From NCBI GenBank assembly GCA_964521255.1, contig CAZFRM010000019.1, positions 1-64,000 of the forward strand: a DNA stretch of 64,000 nucleotides, in the 5' to 3' direction. Within the stretch, counting starts at the first letter, position 1; every line of letters starts with the position of its first letter. Below are positions 52,701 through 61,517 of this stretch, in pieces. The notes beneath the pieces were generated by a model. The model worked only from the letters and a program-made list of their open reading frames with translations, was not told where the DNA came from and did no database searches. The DNA comes from ZC4RG29 sp964521255 (GTDB taxonomy: Bacteria > Bacteroidota > Bacteroidia > Cytophagales > Cyclobacteriaceae). Both the position numbers and the translations under genes were made by a program.

Positions 52701-52979
52701 GTGTTGGTTAGTGCATCATACATTAAGCTGAGGGAGCTATCCATCAATTATTCCTTACCAAAATCGTTATTGTCAAGAACTCCATTCGGTGATATTACCC
52801 TGGGCGCTATTGGCCGTAACCTCTGGTTGCATTCAGGAAAGAACAATCACGTGATCGATCCGGAAGCCAATGCTTTTGGCGCCGGTAATATGCCCGGCTA
52901 TACCAACCTTGCAGGTTACGAATTCTATGGCGTACCGACACAGGCATCGTATGGATTCAATTTAAGAGCAACATTTTAA
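49737..52979 (+). CDS. SusC/RagA-family TonB-dependent outer-membrane transporter
   Basis: The 1080-residue protein has a signal peptide ending at ALAQ, a carboxypeptidase-like beta-sandwich (VSGKVTALEDRSPLPGVNVV, about 24-105), the plug domain (about 115-230; GKVAGAQITSSGGGLGSSSR and DIESVSVLKGAAAAALYGSR, then ANGVIIITTKKG) and a long beta-barrel ending in a terminal Phe (LRATF). It imports a glycan or other large ligand across the outer membrane with TonB energy, working with the SusD-like lipoprotein encoded 3 bp downstream. The ligand is unknown; no glycoside hydrolase is encoded near it, which fits peptide or other non-sugar ligands too. Confidence 0.93.
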   Translation: MRKILLFGFLSAMVIGHALAQDRIVSGKVTALEDRSPLPGVNVVLKGTSTGTVTNISGDYQLQVPSSGGTLVFSFIGLQSQEIEIGERSVVNVSMDQDIQQLGEVVVTGLGVEREKKALGYSVQEVKGSELTKTRQTNVLSSLQGKVAGAQITSSGGGLGSSSRVILRGPTSLLGNNQALFIVDGIPINNGSAVNAQASGNIYDNIVDGGNRANDINPEDIESVSVLKGAAAAALYGSRAANGVIIITTKKGMAQGAKKTEVTLNSSYLWSQVYVLPRLQNRFGQGQFGDNQGYLNDQESWGDHFDGSLRPFGAIVNNQQQYKPYVGQPDNIKDFYDIGKTFQNSISLQGGADKTSYYMSFTDLAQTGVIPSTDYHRNNFTLNGSAKLTNKITTQASVNYVKIKANLPQVGQANQAITQILNMPRDYSYVDMKDLNNPFNTPDGFFTPFAVNPYYTLKHDYSHQDMNRVYGNFQITYDPLEWLSATARVGTDAISDDRNTFHDIVVYNNPDGPNYQKASNFDGEYTEQNLGSREINADFIVTMRKTLSEKIQANWLVGYNFNQRTGKLLQTTAPNLTIPGFDNLANVNGNYASVGTIGERRLFGVYTSLDLSYNGYLFLGATFRQDWSSTLPKENNSFGYPSVNLGFVITDALEMTSNFLSYAKVRASYAQVGNDANPYLINSVFTQPLGGTYDFPSGNFTVIDFPFNNGQFTVPGFTDNNTIGNPGLQPEITKSYEFGLELKLLQGRVNLDVAYYNSLSESQILNATIAPSSGYRSQVINVGSISNKGVEVTLGGTILSIGDFKWDMTLNFAKNVNRVEELNAGATEIPLRAQDLTPGLKIVKGKPYGMFEATTVWRTPQGQIIVGDNGLPLDDPNPVYRGSIQPDWTGGLVSSLSYKGISLSVTFDTRQGGNVVSSTLAQLYFNGQIEETAFNDREEWIVPNSVVQVDTDEGGNAIYGPNTTPITMYDNTYRDYWSNIQGGTRNEEVLVSASYIKLRELSINYSLPKSLLSRTPFGDITLGAIGRNLWLHSGKNNHVIDPEANAFGAGNMPGYTNLAGYEFYGVPTQASYGFNLRATF

Positions 52980-52982
52980 ATT

Positions 52983-54419
52983 ATGAAGGGTATGAAATTA
53001 CAACGAATAATATTTGGACTAATCGTGCTGGCAGGTGTATGCTCCAGTGGATGTGACGATATGTTGGATATAAATACAGATCCAAATAATCCTGCAGAAT
53101 CAACACCCCAGCTCACTTTACCCGTGGGCCAGGTGGGATTGGCAACCACTATCGAATCGAGCTATAATATCCTGGGAAGCATGCTTGCCCAATACTGGAC
53201 TACAGGCCCAACAGCCCCTCAGTATGATTTCATTGATAAGTATAACATCCGCACAACCGATTTTGATACGCAATGGATATTTATTTATTCATCTGTGCTC
53301 TCCGACCTTGAGTTTGTGAAGCGGTACGGGATAGACAACGATCAGCCTAATTACGCTGCAATAGCGCAGCTTCTTCAGGCATACACCTTTCAAATCCTTG
53401 TTGATCTGTATGATAAAATTCCATACACAGACGCTTTGAAGGGTAAGGAGGGTATGGTATCCCCGGTATTTGAAGATGGTAGCGCCGTTTACGATGATCT
53501 TATTGTTAAGATTGATGAAGCGTTGGGCTGGCTGGATTTTTCCGCTGCCGCTATAACACCCGGCAATGATGATCTTATCTATGGCGGTGATATGGGGTTG
53601 TGGCGGAAATTTGGAAACACCCTTAAGCTGAAAATATACATACGTCAGGCCCTGGTGCGTCCGAATGTATCACAAGCAGGTATAGCATCACTCTATGCCA
53701 GCGGTGCGGAATTCCTGTCGCCGGGAGAAGATGCATCTGTCGGGTTCAGTGCAAATGTGCATAATGAAAATTCCCTTTGGCAGGAATTGAATCAAACATC
53801 GTTTGAGAACATTGTTGCCAGCAACACCTCACTCGATGAATTAAAAGCTGTAGGTGATTCAAGGCTTGATGGTTTTTATGATCCATCTCCAGATAATGAC
53901 CAGTACGTTGGATTGGTACAGGGAATAGGTACACAGGATGGTGGTCAGTTTAATGACTATGCGCGTCCTGACAATACAACGATCATTAACAGGACTGCCC
54001 ACGTATATCTCATGACCGGATATGAAAGTTTATTTATGCAGGCAGAGGCTGCGGCGCGCGGTTGGAGCAGTGAAGATGATAAAGACTTGTATGACGATGC
54101 AGTGTCAGCTTCATTTGCTTTTTGGGGTGATGATGCATCAGGATTTATTAACACCGGAGCGGTTTATGAATATGATGGTGAATTGGAAACCATCTTCTAT
54201 CAAAAATGGCTTGCCTTCAATGGTAAGCAAGGCCTTGAGGGTTGGATAGAATGGAGAAGAACCGGTGTACCCGAGCTGCCGGTATCGGTTCAGGGTCAAC
54301 CTTTGCCAAACAAATATCCCTTACGTTTGATATGGCCCATTACAGAACGTTCGGCTAATCCAAATGTTCCCCAGATCACTTCAGTCGATACCCCGGTTTG
54401 GTGGGATACGACATTGTAA
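52983..54419 (+). CDS. SusD/RagB-family surface lipoprotein (SusD-like 2 group)
   Basis: The 478-residue lipoprotein has a lipobox-like VCSSGCDD (about 18-25), then DINTDPNNPAESTPQLTLPV, the start typical of the SusD-like 2 group, helical TPR-like segments (AQLLQAYTFQILVDLYDKIP) and the C-terminal EIFYQKWLAFNGKQGLEGWI-like region (here LETIFYQKWLAFNGKQGLEG). It captures ligand at the cell surface for the SusC transporter. Confidence 0.9.
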   Translation: MKGMKLQRIIFGLIVLAGVCSSGCDDMLDINTDPNNPAESTPQLTLPVGQVGLATTIESSYNILGSMLAQYWTTGPTAPQYDFIDKYNIRTTDFDTQWIFIYSSVLSDLEFVKRYGIDNDQPNYAAIAQLLQAYTFQILVDLYDKIPYTDALKGKEGMVSPVFEDGSAVYDDLIVKIDEALGWLDFSAAAITPGNDDLIYGGDMGLWRKFGNTLKLKIYIRQALVRPNVSQAGIASLYASGAEFLSPGEDASVGFSANVHNENSLWQELNQTSFENIVASNTSLDELKAVGDSRLDGFYDPSPDNDQYVGLVQGIGTQDGGQFNDYARPDNTTIINRTAHVYLMTGYESLFMQAEAAARGWSSEDDKDLYDDAVSASFAFWGDDASGFINTGAVYEYDGELETIFYQKWLAFNGKQGLEGWIEWRRTGVPELPVSVQGQPLPNKYPLRLIWPITERSANPNVPQITSVDTPVWWDTTL

Positions 54420-54438
54420 AATTTAAAAGACAGATAGA

Positions 54439-55113
54439 ATGTTTATGAAAGCATCAATAAAAATATTTTATGCAATACTATTTGCCTGCGCAATAAGCGC
54501 CTGCGAGCGGGATTTGGAATCGGAAGGACTCACGGAAGGACTCATTCGTTACCCATCCATTACATTAAATGAAGGTGACGCCTATACGGTTATTGCCGGC
54601 GGCGGTACATTCGAAGACCCCGGCGCAGTTGCTCTTTTGGGTGAAGAAGACATCTCTGATGAGATTATTGTAGATGGCAATGTTGATACATCAACTCCCG
54701 GTGTATATCCTGTTAACTATACGGTTTCTGTTGAAAACGAAATTGGTGAACAGTCGACTGTAACGGAGACGCGCTTTGTTATCGTTACCTCTGAGGATAT
54801 CAGTGATGTTGATTTGTCTGGTGATTACATCGGAACGGGCTTTTCAGCTAATCCTGCTACGGTTCATGTCACTAAGCTTGCAGATGGGTGGTATAATATA
54901 CCAGATGTACTCTCCAGTGCTAATGGTATCAATGTAAATTTTGCGCATTTGGGTGGTGATGCAATCGAGATTCCGGAACAGAGCACGCCCTTTGGAGTTG
55001 TAACGACAAATGCAGCTGGAGCAAGCGCTACGAAAACCTCAAATGGTTTTACATGGACTGTATTCATTTCATGTTGTGGAAATTTTGGACCTATAACTTT
55101 TGTGAAACAATAA
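54439..55113 (+). CDS. lipoprotein with Ig-like (DUF5011-type) domain
   Basis: The 224-residue protein starts with a signal sequence and lipobox (AISACERD, about 19-25). Residues about 38-118 form an Ig-like domain of the DUF5011 type (AGGGTFEDPGAVALLGEEDI ... TSTPGVYPVNYTVSVENEIG). The C-terminal half is a compact beta-rich domain I do not recognise. It is the third gene of the Sus operon (19-bp gap) and is likely a SusE/F-like accessory surface glycan- or ligand-binding protein. An ATG at 54445 is an alternative start. Confidence 0.75.
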   Translation: MFMKASIKIFYAILFACAISACERDLESEGLTEGLIRYPSITLNEGDAYTVIAGGGTFEDPGAVALLGEEDISDEIIVDGNVDTSTPGVYPVNYTVSVENEIGEQSTVTETRFVIVTSEDISDVDLSGDYIGTGFSANPATVHVTKLADGWYNIPDVLSSANGINVNFAHLGGDAIEIPEQSTPFGVVTTNAAGASATKTSNGFTWTVFISCCGNFGPITFVKQ

Positions 55114-55126
55114 AAGATAAATCCTT

Positions 55127-55633
55127 ATGAATAAGATATATGTTTTGCTGCTGGTGGGTTTTGGATTATCATCGTGCCTGACGGGTGGGTTTGACGAGAA
55201 CCCTCAACTGGATAAACAGAACAATGAATTGGCGAAAGCGCCAAAGGTCGAGGCTATTAGGGTAAATGGACAGGTTGTTGAAAGAAACCGTCTTTCCCGG
55301 CGTGTGATCGAAGCAAAGATCGGCGATGTCTTGAATTTCGATATTACGCTGATCAGCGGAAAAAATGCCAGCCTGGAAGAGTTGGAATTCTTCCGTGTGT
55401 ATTATTACCTGGAGGATTTTCAGGAAGCGCCGCATCCGGTAGACCCTGATACGCAAGGGGTATATCCGCTTTCAGGTGAAGAATTCAATTTTACTTATGC
55501 CTATACTGTACCGGAAGAAGATGATGACGGATTTCACTTTGATCCGGGGTACATCATTCAGGTGTATTGCCGGGTGAAAAATTCCCTGGGCAATTACGGT
55601 TACCGGTCAGTTGAAATTCACATTGTAGAATAA
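55127..55633 (+). CDS. small lipoprotein of the Sus operon, function unknown
   Basis: The 168-residue protein has a signal peptide and lipobox (LSSCLTGG, about 14-21), then a beta-rich domain with VEAIRVNGQVVERNRLSRRV and a C-terminal VYCRVKNSLGNYGYRSVEIH. It looks like an Ig-like fold. It is the last gene of the operon and is followed by a terminator. No family recognised. Confidence 0.7.
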   Translation: MNKIYVLLLVGFGLSSCLTGGFDENPQLDKQNNELAKAPKVEAIRVNGQVVERNRLSRRVIEAKIGDVLNFDITLISGKNASLEELEFFRVYYYLEDFQEAPHPVDPDTQGVYPLSGEEFNFTYAYTVPEEDDDGFHFDPGYIIQVYCRVKNSLGNYGYRSVEIHIVE

Positions 55634-55660
55634 TTTGAATTGAATTTAAAATTCAAACTG

Positions 55661-55700
55661 TAGCGCTAAAGAGTTGTAATCTTTAGCGCTATATATTTTT
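55661..55700. terminator. terminator of the Sus operon (usable in both directions)
   Basis: TAGCGCTAAAG (55661-55671) and CTTTAGCGCTA (55681-55691) form a perfect 11-bp stem with a 9-nt loop, followed by TATATTTTT. It lies between convergent genes, so it may also serve the lipid kinase gene at 55775. A smaller TTTGAATT...AATTCAAA repeat precedes it. Confidence 0.85.
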
Positions 55701-55774
55701 AATGGAAAGTTGATCCCAGGGAGATTGATGACCTTATCCTTGTGACGGCAAAGTTGAGAACGTTATAGAATAGG

Positions 55775-56677
55775 TTAAACTTTATTTTGTTGAAGAACCG
55801 GAACGAGCACATGTAGAGACGATGGTTGAAGTTGAATATGGAAGTTTGCACTAAATCCACACGGTTCTCCATCCACATGATATTCCACCGGTTCCTTCAA
55901 TTGTATTTCCAGGGAATCCGTTTCTACTACTTCACAAAATGTTGATTGATCAATTTTTCCATTAAAGAATGCATAGATGAAATCCAGCCGGTAAGGAGGA
56001 ATTTTATTGAGGATGCTAACATCCAGTTTTTGATCACAAACAGAAGCGTGTGGCGCTATACGTGCATTGTTGCCGTACTGTGATGAATTGGCAATGGCAA
56101 TGATGAATGCCTTTTTGTGAAATTCCTTTCCCTTTGAAATCAGGGTTGCTTCAAATTCATTGAACTTCAAATATTCTTCCACGGCAAGTTTTGTGTAACC
56201 CGCTAAGCCACGCTTGCCACCTTTACCAAAATGATTAGCAATATGCCCGTCAAATCCGATGCCCGAAACGTTTAGAGAAAGTTTATTGTTTACGGTAAAA
56301 GTATCCATTTGCAATAGCGCACTTGTAAATAGAAATTCCGTTGCTTTAAGGATGTTCATAGGAATACCCAGGTGCCTTGCCAGTCCGTTACCTGAGCCCT
56401 TTGGAATTATTCCCATCGGTATCTTTGTGTTTATCATTCCCCGGGCTACTTCATTTACTGTACCGTCACCACCCACTGCGATGATACTGTCATAGCCTTC
56501 CGTTACACCTTGCTGAGCAAGAGTTGTAGCATGCCCAGGTCCTTGTGTAAATTCCATCGTGTATTCTGCATCTTGCCGGGTGCAAACATCAAGCATGCGT
56601 CCTTCCATTTGGGACTGAAATCCTTTGCCGGAATATTTGTTGATAATGAAAAGTATCTTTTTGTTTTTACCGTTCAC
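55775..56677 (-). CDS. diacylglycerol kinase-family lipid kinase (YegS/DgkB-like)
   Basis: The 300-residue protein has the DAGK catalytic domain: ILFIINKYSGKG at the start, AVGGDGTVNEVARGM (about 68-82), MGIIPKGSGNGLARHLGIP (about 92-110), and NVSGIGFDGHIANHFGKG (about 137-154), with a C-terminal beta-sandwich (YHVDGEPCGFSANF). It phosphorylates a lipid such as diacylglycerol at the inner face of the membrane. The exact lipid cannot be told. Confidence 0.9.
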   Translation of the reverse strand: MNGKNKKILFIINKYSGKGFQSQMEGRMLDVCTRQDAEYTMEFTQGPGHATTLAQQGVTEGYDSIIAVGGDGTVNEVARGMINTKIPMGIIPKGSGNGLARHLGIPMNILKATEFLFTSALLQMDTFTVNNKLSLNVSGIGFDGHIANHFGKGGKRGLAGYTKLAVEEYLKFNEFEATLISKGKEFHKKAFIIAIANSSQYGNNARIAPHASVCDQKLDVSILNKIPPYRLDFIYAFFNGKIDQSTFCEVVETDSLEIQLKEPVEYHVDGEPCGFSANFHIQLQPSSLHVLVPVLQQNKV

Positions 56678-56857
56678 AGATTATCAAATTGATCAGCAAG
56701 TTAAGCTTACTTAGGAATGGTAGAAAGATGGAATGTTTGAATATTTTAGAAATGAGCGAATGAAAAACAGTCGTTCGAAAGGACTCCGGACTCTTACGGA
56801 GAATAGTTGAGTAAGAATCTATTAAGTCTTGAGACACCACCTCGTACCTCGTACTTT

Positions 56858-57118
56858 TTACTCCGCAAGTTTCTCCTGAATGTATTTAACGGCCTCACCG
56901 AAGGTTTGCATTTTCTCTGCATCGTCATCGGGAATACGAATGTCAAAGGCTTGCTCAAACTCCATTACGATCTCCGCGTAGTCTAACGAGTCAATGCCAA
57001 GATCTTTAACAAAATTTGCGTCCGGGGTGAGTTCTGATTCTGCGATGCCGAGTTTGTCAACTAAAATCTGAGCGACTTTCTTGGGGACGTCTTGCATAAG
57101 GGGTGAATAGTTTGGCAA
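56858..57118 (-). CDS. acyl carrier protein
   Basis: The 86-residue protein has the ACP four-helix sequence with the 4'-phosphopantetheine Ser in LGIDSLDYAEIVMEFEQAFD (about 46-65). The likely translation start is the ATG at 57097 (MQDVPKKVAQ), since the seven residues before it are not conserved in the family as I know it. It carries acyl chains in fatty-acid synthesis or a specialised pathway; no fatty-acid genes are adjacent, so it may be a second ACP. Confidence 0.9.
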   Translation of the reverse strand: MPNYSPLMQDVPKKVAQILVDKLGIAESELTPDANFVKDLGIDSLDYAEIVMEFEQAFDIRIPDDDAEKMQTFGEAVKYIQEKLAE

Positions 57119-57713
57119 ATGTATTAAATGGTTTTAAGCTGTCCAAACGGTATCCTTTCACTACCAGGGACGATTTCACGCAAAGGGCGCTAAGATTTTC
57201 GCAAAGGGCGCAAAAGCATTGCTGACTTTTCTTTGCGTTCATTGCGTACTAACTTAGCGTGAAACAAGCGTCCTGCTCCGATTTTATTTCACGCAGAGCC
57301 CGCTAAGATTTTTCACAAAGCGCGCGAAAGCAGTACTGATCTTATTATTTCTTTGCGAGCATTGCGCATTAACTTTGCGTTCTTAGCGTGAAAGAAGCGT
57401 GCTTTAAAACGACAAGCGTCCTGCTCCGATTTTTTTTCACGCAAAGGCCGAAAGTCATTCTGCTCTTAACTCTTTGCGTTTTCTTAGCGTGTTATCTTCG
57501 CGGACTTCGCGTGAACAATGAGCCATTCTTACGTTCGAAGACTTCATTCATAATGCCATCGCTGCCTTCTGACTCCCTGAAGCCTAAAGGCCGGCATAGG
57601 AGAACCACTGCGTGCAGGTCCCTTCAGTTAAAGGGCGTGGGTGGGCATTCATAGTAAGTACTGCCTTCAATAATCAAATCTGTGAACCTTTTCCCGACAA
57701 TTTTACACAACAC
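57119..57713. repeat. degenerate GCAAAG/TTAGCG repeat region
   Basis: About 57160-57510 consists of imperfect repeats of TTCACGCAAAGG, GCTAAGATTTT and CTTTGCG...TTAGCGTGAAA, with the larger phrase TTAGCGTGAAACAAGCGTCC-like recurring about every 120-220 bp. Direct and inverted copies are mixed. The plus-strand frames here are repeat artefacts. The remainder to 57713 is non-coding with no feature I recognise. Confidence 0.7.
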
Positions 57714-59060
57714 TTAGAAGCGAAGGGAAAACATCGTTCCAGCCCCAACCGTCGATTTCACGCTGAGGGTACCCTGATGTTCCCGCATTATTTGCCGCGA
57801 CAAACTCAAGCCAATGCCTGAACCGGATTGTTTGGTGGTAAAGAAGGGTATAAATATTTTTTCCAACGCCTCTGGGTCTATACCGCTTCCATTGTCTTTA
57901 ACAGAAATCACCGGGCGGGACTTTTCATTTACATAGGCTTTGAAAAGGATTTTCTTTTCCTCCTGTTCATCGAATGACTGAATAGCATTTTTTAGCAGGT
58001 TGATGAGTACTTGTTCAATCATCCCTTTATCCGCCATGATCGTGAGATCCTCAGGGTAGACTGAAATTTCCAAAAGGATATTATTTTCCGACAGTTCTCT
58101 TTTATGAAGCATGGATATCTCATGCAATAAAGACTGAACGTCGACGGAGGCTTTTCTTGGTTTGGGGATACTCGTCAGGCTTCTGAACTCACGCACAAAT
58201 TGAATAAGCCCTTCACTTCGCTTACTGATGGTTTGCAACGACAAGTGAACGTCTTCCAATTCCTCTTGCGATAATGACGTGCCTTCCTGGTCGAGGTGGT
58301 CCTTAAGTTCACTCTCGATAGTCCCCGCCAGCGATGATATCGGTGTCACCGAATTCATGATTTCATGTGTGAGAACTTTCACAAGGTTTTGCCAGGCTTC
58401 CATTTCTTTTTCTTCCAATTCACTCTGAATGTTTTGCAGGGAGATAAGTTTAACGTTCTCGCCTTTAAGGGTAAGTTCAATGGCATAGATGGAAAGTTGA
58501 ATGATATCGTCCTGGAGTTTAAGACGGAAAAGTTCTCTTCCACCGGTTTTCAGCTTGCGAAATATTTCTACGAGCGCTTCATTTACTTCACGGAGGTCAC
58601 TTATGTTTTCGGCTTTCGTTGTCTTCAATAATTTTCGTGCTGCAGCATTAAAGATTTCAATGGTTCCATCTTCACGAAACGCTATGATACCAATGCCAAC
58701 ATGCATGACAATGTTTCTGAAAAAAAGCGATTCAGAGTCACGCTCCCTCCTTGAATTTCGGAGCCTGGTCATTGCATCATTCAGCTTATGGTATAGCTTT
58801 CTTGCATTTGGATCATCGCTGTTTGCTTTAAATGCATTTGAAGGATCATCAAATCGAATAGAATCCAATAAGGTTGCAATGTTTTCATTGGAGCGATCCA
58901 TTAATTCCAGTAAATGTTTTACCTGGTAGATAATGGCGCCGAGAAGAATTAGGGCAATAAAAATTTCAAACTTTCCAAATAACGAATAGCCAAACCCCAG
59001 GATCGTTGCTGAAAGAAGAACGATCCTTGTGAAAATGGGTGACCGCCAGTTAAAGTCCAT
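57714..59060 (-). CDS. NtrY-like sensor histidine kinase
   Basis: From the ATG at 59060 the protein has 448 residues; the longer frame to 59156 lies inside the regulator gene and is rejected. It has two N-terminal membrane helices (about 8-50), a PAS-like domain (FRNIVMHVGIGIIAFREDGT), a HisKA-type helix with His in VLTHEIMNSVTPISSLAG, and an HATPase_c domain (EQVLINLLKNAIQSFDE, VKDNGSGI, GSGIGLSLSRQIM). The start overlaps the end of the NtrC-like gene by 11 bp, so the two form a two-component pair. The signal is unknown. Confidence 0.9.
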   Translation of the reverse strand: MDFNWRSPIFTRIVLLSATILGFGYSLFGKFEIFIALILLGAIIYQVKHLLELMDRSNENIATLLDSIRFDDPSNAFKANSDDPNARKLYHKLNDAMTRLRNSRRERDSESLFFRNIVMHVGIGIIAFREDGTIEIFNAAARKLLKTTKAENISDLREVNEALVEIFRKLKTGGRELFRLKLQDDIIQLSIYAIELTLKGENVKLISLQNIQSELEEKEMEAWQNLVKVLTHEIMNSVTPISSLAGTIESELKDHLDQEGTSLSQEELEDVHLSLQTISKRSEGLIQFVREFRSLTSIPKPRKASVDVQSLLHEISMLHKRELSENNILLEISVYPEDLTIMADKGMIEQVLINLLKNAIQSFDEQEEKKILFKAYVNEKSRPVISVKDNGSGIDPEALEKIFIPFFTTKQSGSGIGLSLSRQIMREHQGTLSVKSTVGAGTMFSLRF

Positions 59061-60420
59061 ATTTTTCCATTCTGCGGTAGAGGGAAGCGCGCGTAAGGCC
59101 AAGCTCATCTGCAGCTTTGGAAATATTTCCATTGTGAAGCTGAAGTGCCCTAGCAATCGCTGCGCGTTCTACGTCATCAAGGTTTAGGGTGTCTTTTGGA
59201 GTTGAATTAGATAATGACCGACTCAGTAGAAAATCACTTTCATGTAAAGTGTCGGAATCCGTCATGATCAAAGCCCGTTCGATGGAATGTTGAAGTTCAC
59301 GAATGTTGCCCGGCCATGCATATCGTTTAAGTTTATCTACTGCATCGCTGTCAATCTTTACTACACGCTTGTGATATTTCTTTGCATAATAATTCAGGTA
59401 GTGTTGAGCAAGCAAGGGTATATCTTCTACACGTTCACACAAAGGTGGAACTTGTACTTCAACCGTATTGATGCGATACAGAAGATCCTGTCTGAAGGTG
59501 CCTTCGTTTACCATTGCGTGAAGCGGCATGTTGGTAGCGCAGATCAATCGGATATCTACAGGAACAACCTGGTTGGAACCAACGCGTGTAACTTGTCGCG
59601 ATTGCAATACGCTTAGCAGCTTGCTTTGCAGACCTAAGCTAAGATTACCGATTTCATCCAGGAAAAGAGTTCCCTTGTTTGCCAGTTCAAAGCGCCCGGG
59701 CCGGTCTTCACGTGCATCCGTAAACGCTCCTTTTTTATGACCGAAAAGTTCTGACTCAAATAAAGTCTCGGTAATAGCTCCCATATCAACCGACACAAAG
59801 CTGTTTTCATTTCTCAGGGAACGCTGATGAATCGCTCTTGCTATCAATTCTTTGCCCGTTCCGTTTTCTCCCAGAATCAAAACATTGGCATCTGTACGAG
59901 CTACCTTATCAATTAAGGCAAATACATTTTTTATGGCTGTGCTTTGTCCGATAATATCGCTGAAAGGTCTGCTGATCTGTTCCTCCAACATTTCCTTTGC
60001 CTTTTTAAGCTTATCCACTTCGTTATACGACTGCTTTAATTTAATAGCAGTACTGATAGTGGCTACGAGCTTTTCATTTTGCCAGGGCTTTAATATGAAG
60101 TCTGTAGCGCCTTGCTTCAATGCTCTTACCGCCATTTCAACGTCGCCAAATGCAGTGATCAGAATAACTACTGCTTGCGGATCGCGTTCAAGAATTTGTT
60201 CCAGCCAATAAAAGCCTTCCTTGCCGCTCGTTATATCTTTGCTGAAATTCATATCCAGCAGTATTACATCGTACGAGTCGTTGTTAAGAAGAAAAGGAAT
60301 CTTATTCGGATTCTTTTCCATTATGACATGGTGGCCTTGCTTTTTCAACAGCATCTTGGCTGCAAGCAGTACATCTTCATCGTCATCAATCATTAGAATT
60401 TTGCCACCTTCAGTGCTCAC
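59050..60420 (-). CDS. NtrC-family sigma-54-dependent response regulator
   Basis: The 456-residue protein has a receiver domain (DDDED near residues 12-16, acceptor Asp56 in VILLDMNFS), an AAA+ domain with Walker A GENGTGKE (about 184-191), the sigma-54 contact loop as GAFTDA (usual form GAFTGA), Walker B GTLFLDEIG, and a Fis-type helix-turn-helix (GNISKAADELGLTRASLYRR) at the C-terminus. It would open sigma-54 promoters when phosphorylated by the kinase encoded next. Target genes are unknown. Confidence 0.92.
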   Translation of the reverse strand: MSTEGGKILMIDDDEDVLLAAKMLLKKQGHHVIMEKNPNKIPFLLNNDSYDVILLDMNFSKDITSGKEGFYWLEQILERDPQAVVILITAFGDVEMAVRALKQGATDFILKPWQNEKLVATISTAIKLKQSYNEVDKLKKAKEMLEEQISRPFSDIIGQSTAIKNVFALIDKVARTDANVLILGENGTGKELIARAIHQRSLRNENSFVSVDMGAITETLFESELFGHKKGAFTDAREDRPGRFELANKGTLFLDEIGNLSLGLQSKLLSVLQSRQVTRVGSNQVVPVDIRLICATNMPLHAMVNEGTFRQDLLYRINTVEVQVPPLCERVEDIPLLAQHYLNYYAKKYHKRVVKIDSDAVDKLKRYAWPGNIRELQHSIERALIMTDSDTLHESDFLLSRSLSNSTPKDTLNLDDVERAAIARALQLHNGNISKAADELGLTRASLYRRMEKYGL

Positions 60421-60588
60421 AGGTATTTCTATTAAGTTTAAGTGAATGGTTAATACACGAAAATTTTATGCCAGTGCATAAAAGGCCGAAACTGACGTTT
60501 ACTCAGTTCTTTCCTGTTCTATGGTGTACAAAGATGTTCAAAAGTGAACAGTTTTCAATCAGAATTCGCAGGAGTTTAAAGGAATATA

Positions 60589-61365
60589 TTAAGGATGGTA
60601 TTCAAAGATTTGAATCCTGTTTTCTTTTACTCCGATCAACCGTTCATCTGTAACCAGAACGGAATGGTAAGGGCCCTTAATCGCTTCCTCCCTTGCTTCC
60701 ATAGTGAAGAGATCAGTGAAGTAGATCTTTCCATTATTGAAATAGTAAAGTTCCTGTCCCAGGAAATGAAATGAAGTAATGTCAGCCACCTTTATCGTTT
60801 TAAGTTTAAGACCAATGCTATTGTAAATCGAAATCCCTGACTGTTTATCAAGTAAGAATACGAAGTTTTGATATTCGCGGATCGAAAGAAATTGAGGTGG
60901 ATTAGTTGAGGAAGAATCGATCTTAAATTCAGTGAGTATTTTGCTTTGCCTCGTATCAACTTTTTTAATGCTCCAGTCAGCTGCATCAAGAATCAAAATA
61001 TTGTAATCTCCGGAGGAACATACCAGCCAGGGTTCGATAGCGAGAGAATTATCAATAGAGGTCTCACTTACTTTTGTTAATGAAGGTGTAAGAATTGTGT
61101 ATTCCTGATGTTGTCTGTTAAACGTTAACAAGCGAACACCATTACCGGTGTCAAAGGAAGTGAGAGGAGTAGTGGAAACTTCTCCGATTTGTTTCCCATT
61201 CTTATCAAATTTTAAAAGGGTTGACGAAGTAAGTACATAGATATCTCCTGCGCGGTCAATAGCGACTTGTTCAATCCCTTTTATATCTACACTCTTTACC
61301 AGATTGTCTTGTGCGAACAAAGTACCTGTTAGCATAAATATAATTGCAATGAAGAATATTCTCAT
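60589..61365 (-). CDS. secreted six-blade-propeller-like protein of unknown function
   Basis: From the ATG at 61365 (the frame opens at 61377) the protein has a signal peptide (IFFIAIIFMLTGTLFAQ) and repeats such as IKGIEQVAIDRAGDIYVLTS, SSGDYNILILDAADWSIKKV and NFVFLLDKQSGISIYNSIGL, the pattern of NHL/propeller blades. No catalytic motif is seen. It lies alone between the NtrC-like gene and lpxH. Similar proteins in Bacteroidota sit at the cell envelope; function unknown. Confidence 0.7.
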   Translation of the reverse strand: MRIFFIAIIFMLTGTLFAQDNLVKSVDIKGIEQVAIDRAGDIYVLTSSTLLKFDKNGKQIGEVSTTPLTSFDTGNGVRLLTFNRQHQEYTILTPSLTKVSETSIDNSLAIEPWLVCSSGDYNILILDAADWSIKKVDTRQSKILTEFKIDSSSTNPPQFLSIREYQNFVFLLDKQSGISIYNSIGLKLKTIKVADITSFHFLGQELYYFNNGKIYFTDLFTMEAREEAIKGPYHSVLVTDERLIGVKENRIQIFEYHP

Positions 61366-61517
61366 AGACGTTAACATGTGTTACAACCCCGCCATCGCTA
61401 TGGCCGGCGTCCTCTTTGTTAAGGGGGATTTTGTGCGGGAGTGTGGTGTGATGGTGTGTGGTATCTTCCTCTCTAAATAATCAGGAATTGGTACATTGAT
61501 AATTGACAATCAGTACA

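Noticed and set aside
57388..57654. 88-codon plus-strand frame after the ACP gene
   Set aside because: Lies in degenerate repeats and has no recognisable domain.
59061..59156. Longer start for the NtrY-like kinase
   Set aside because: The extension is encoded within the NtrC-like gene in another frame; the ATG at 59060 gives a normal overlap and membrane start.
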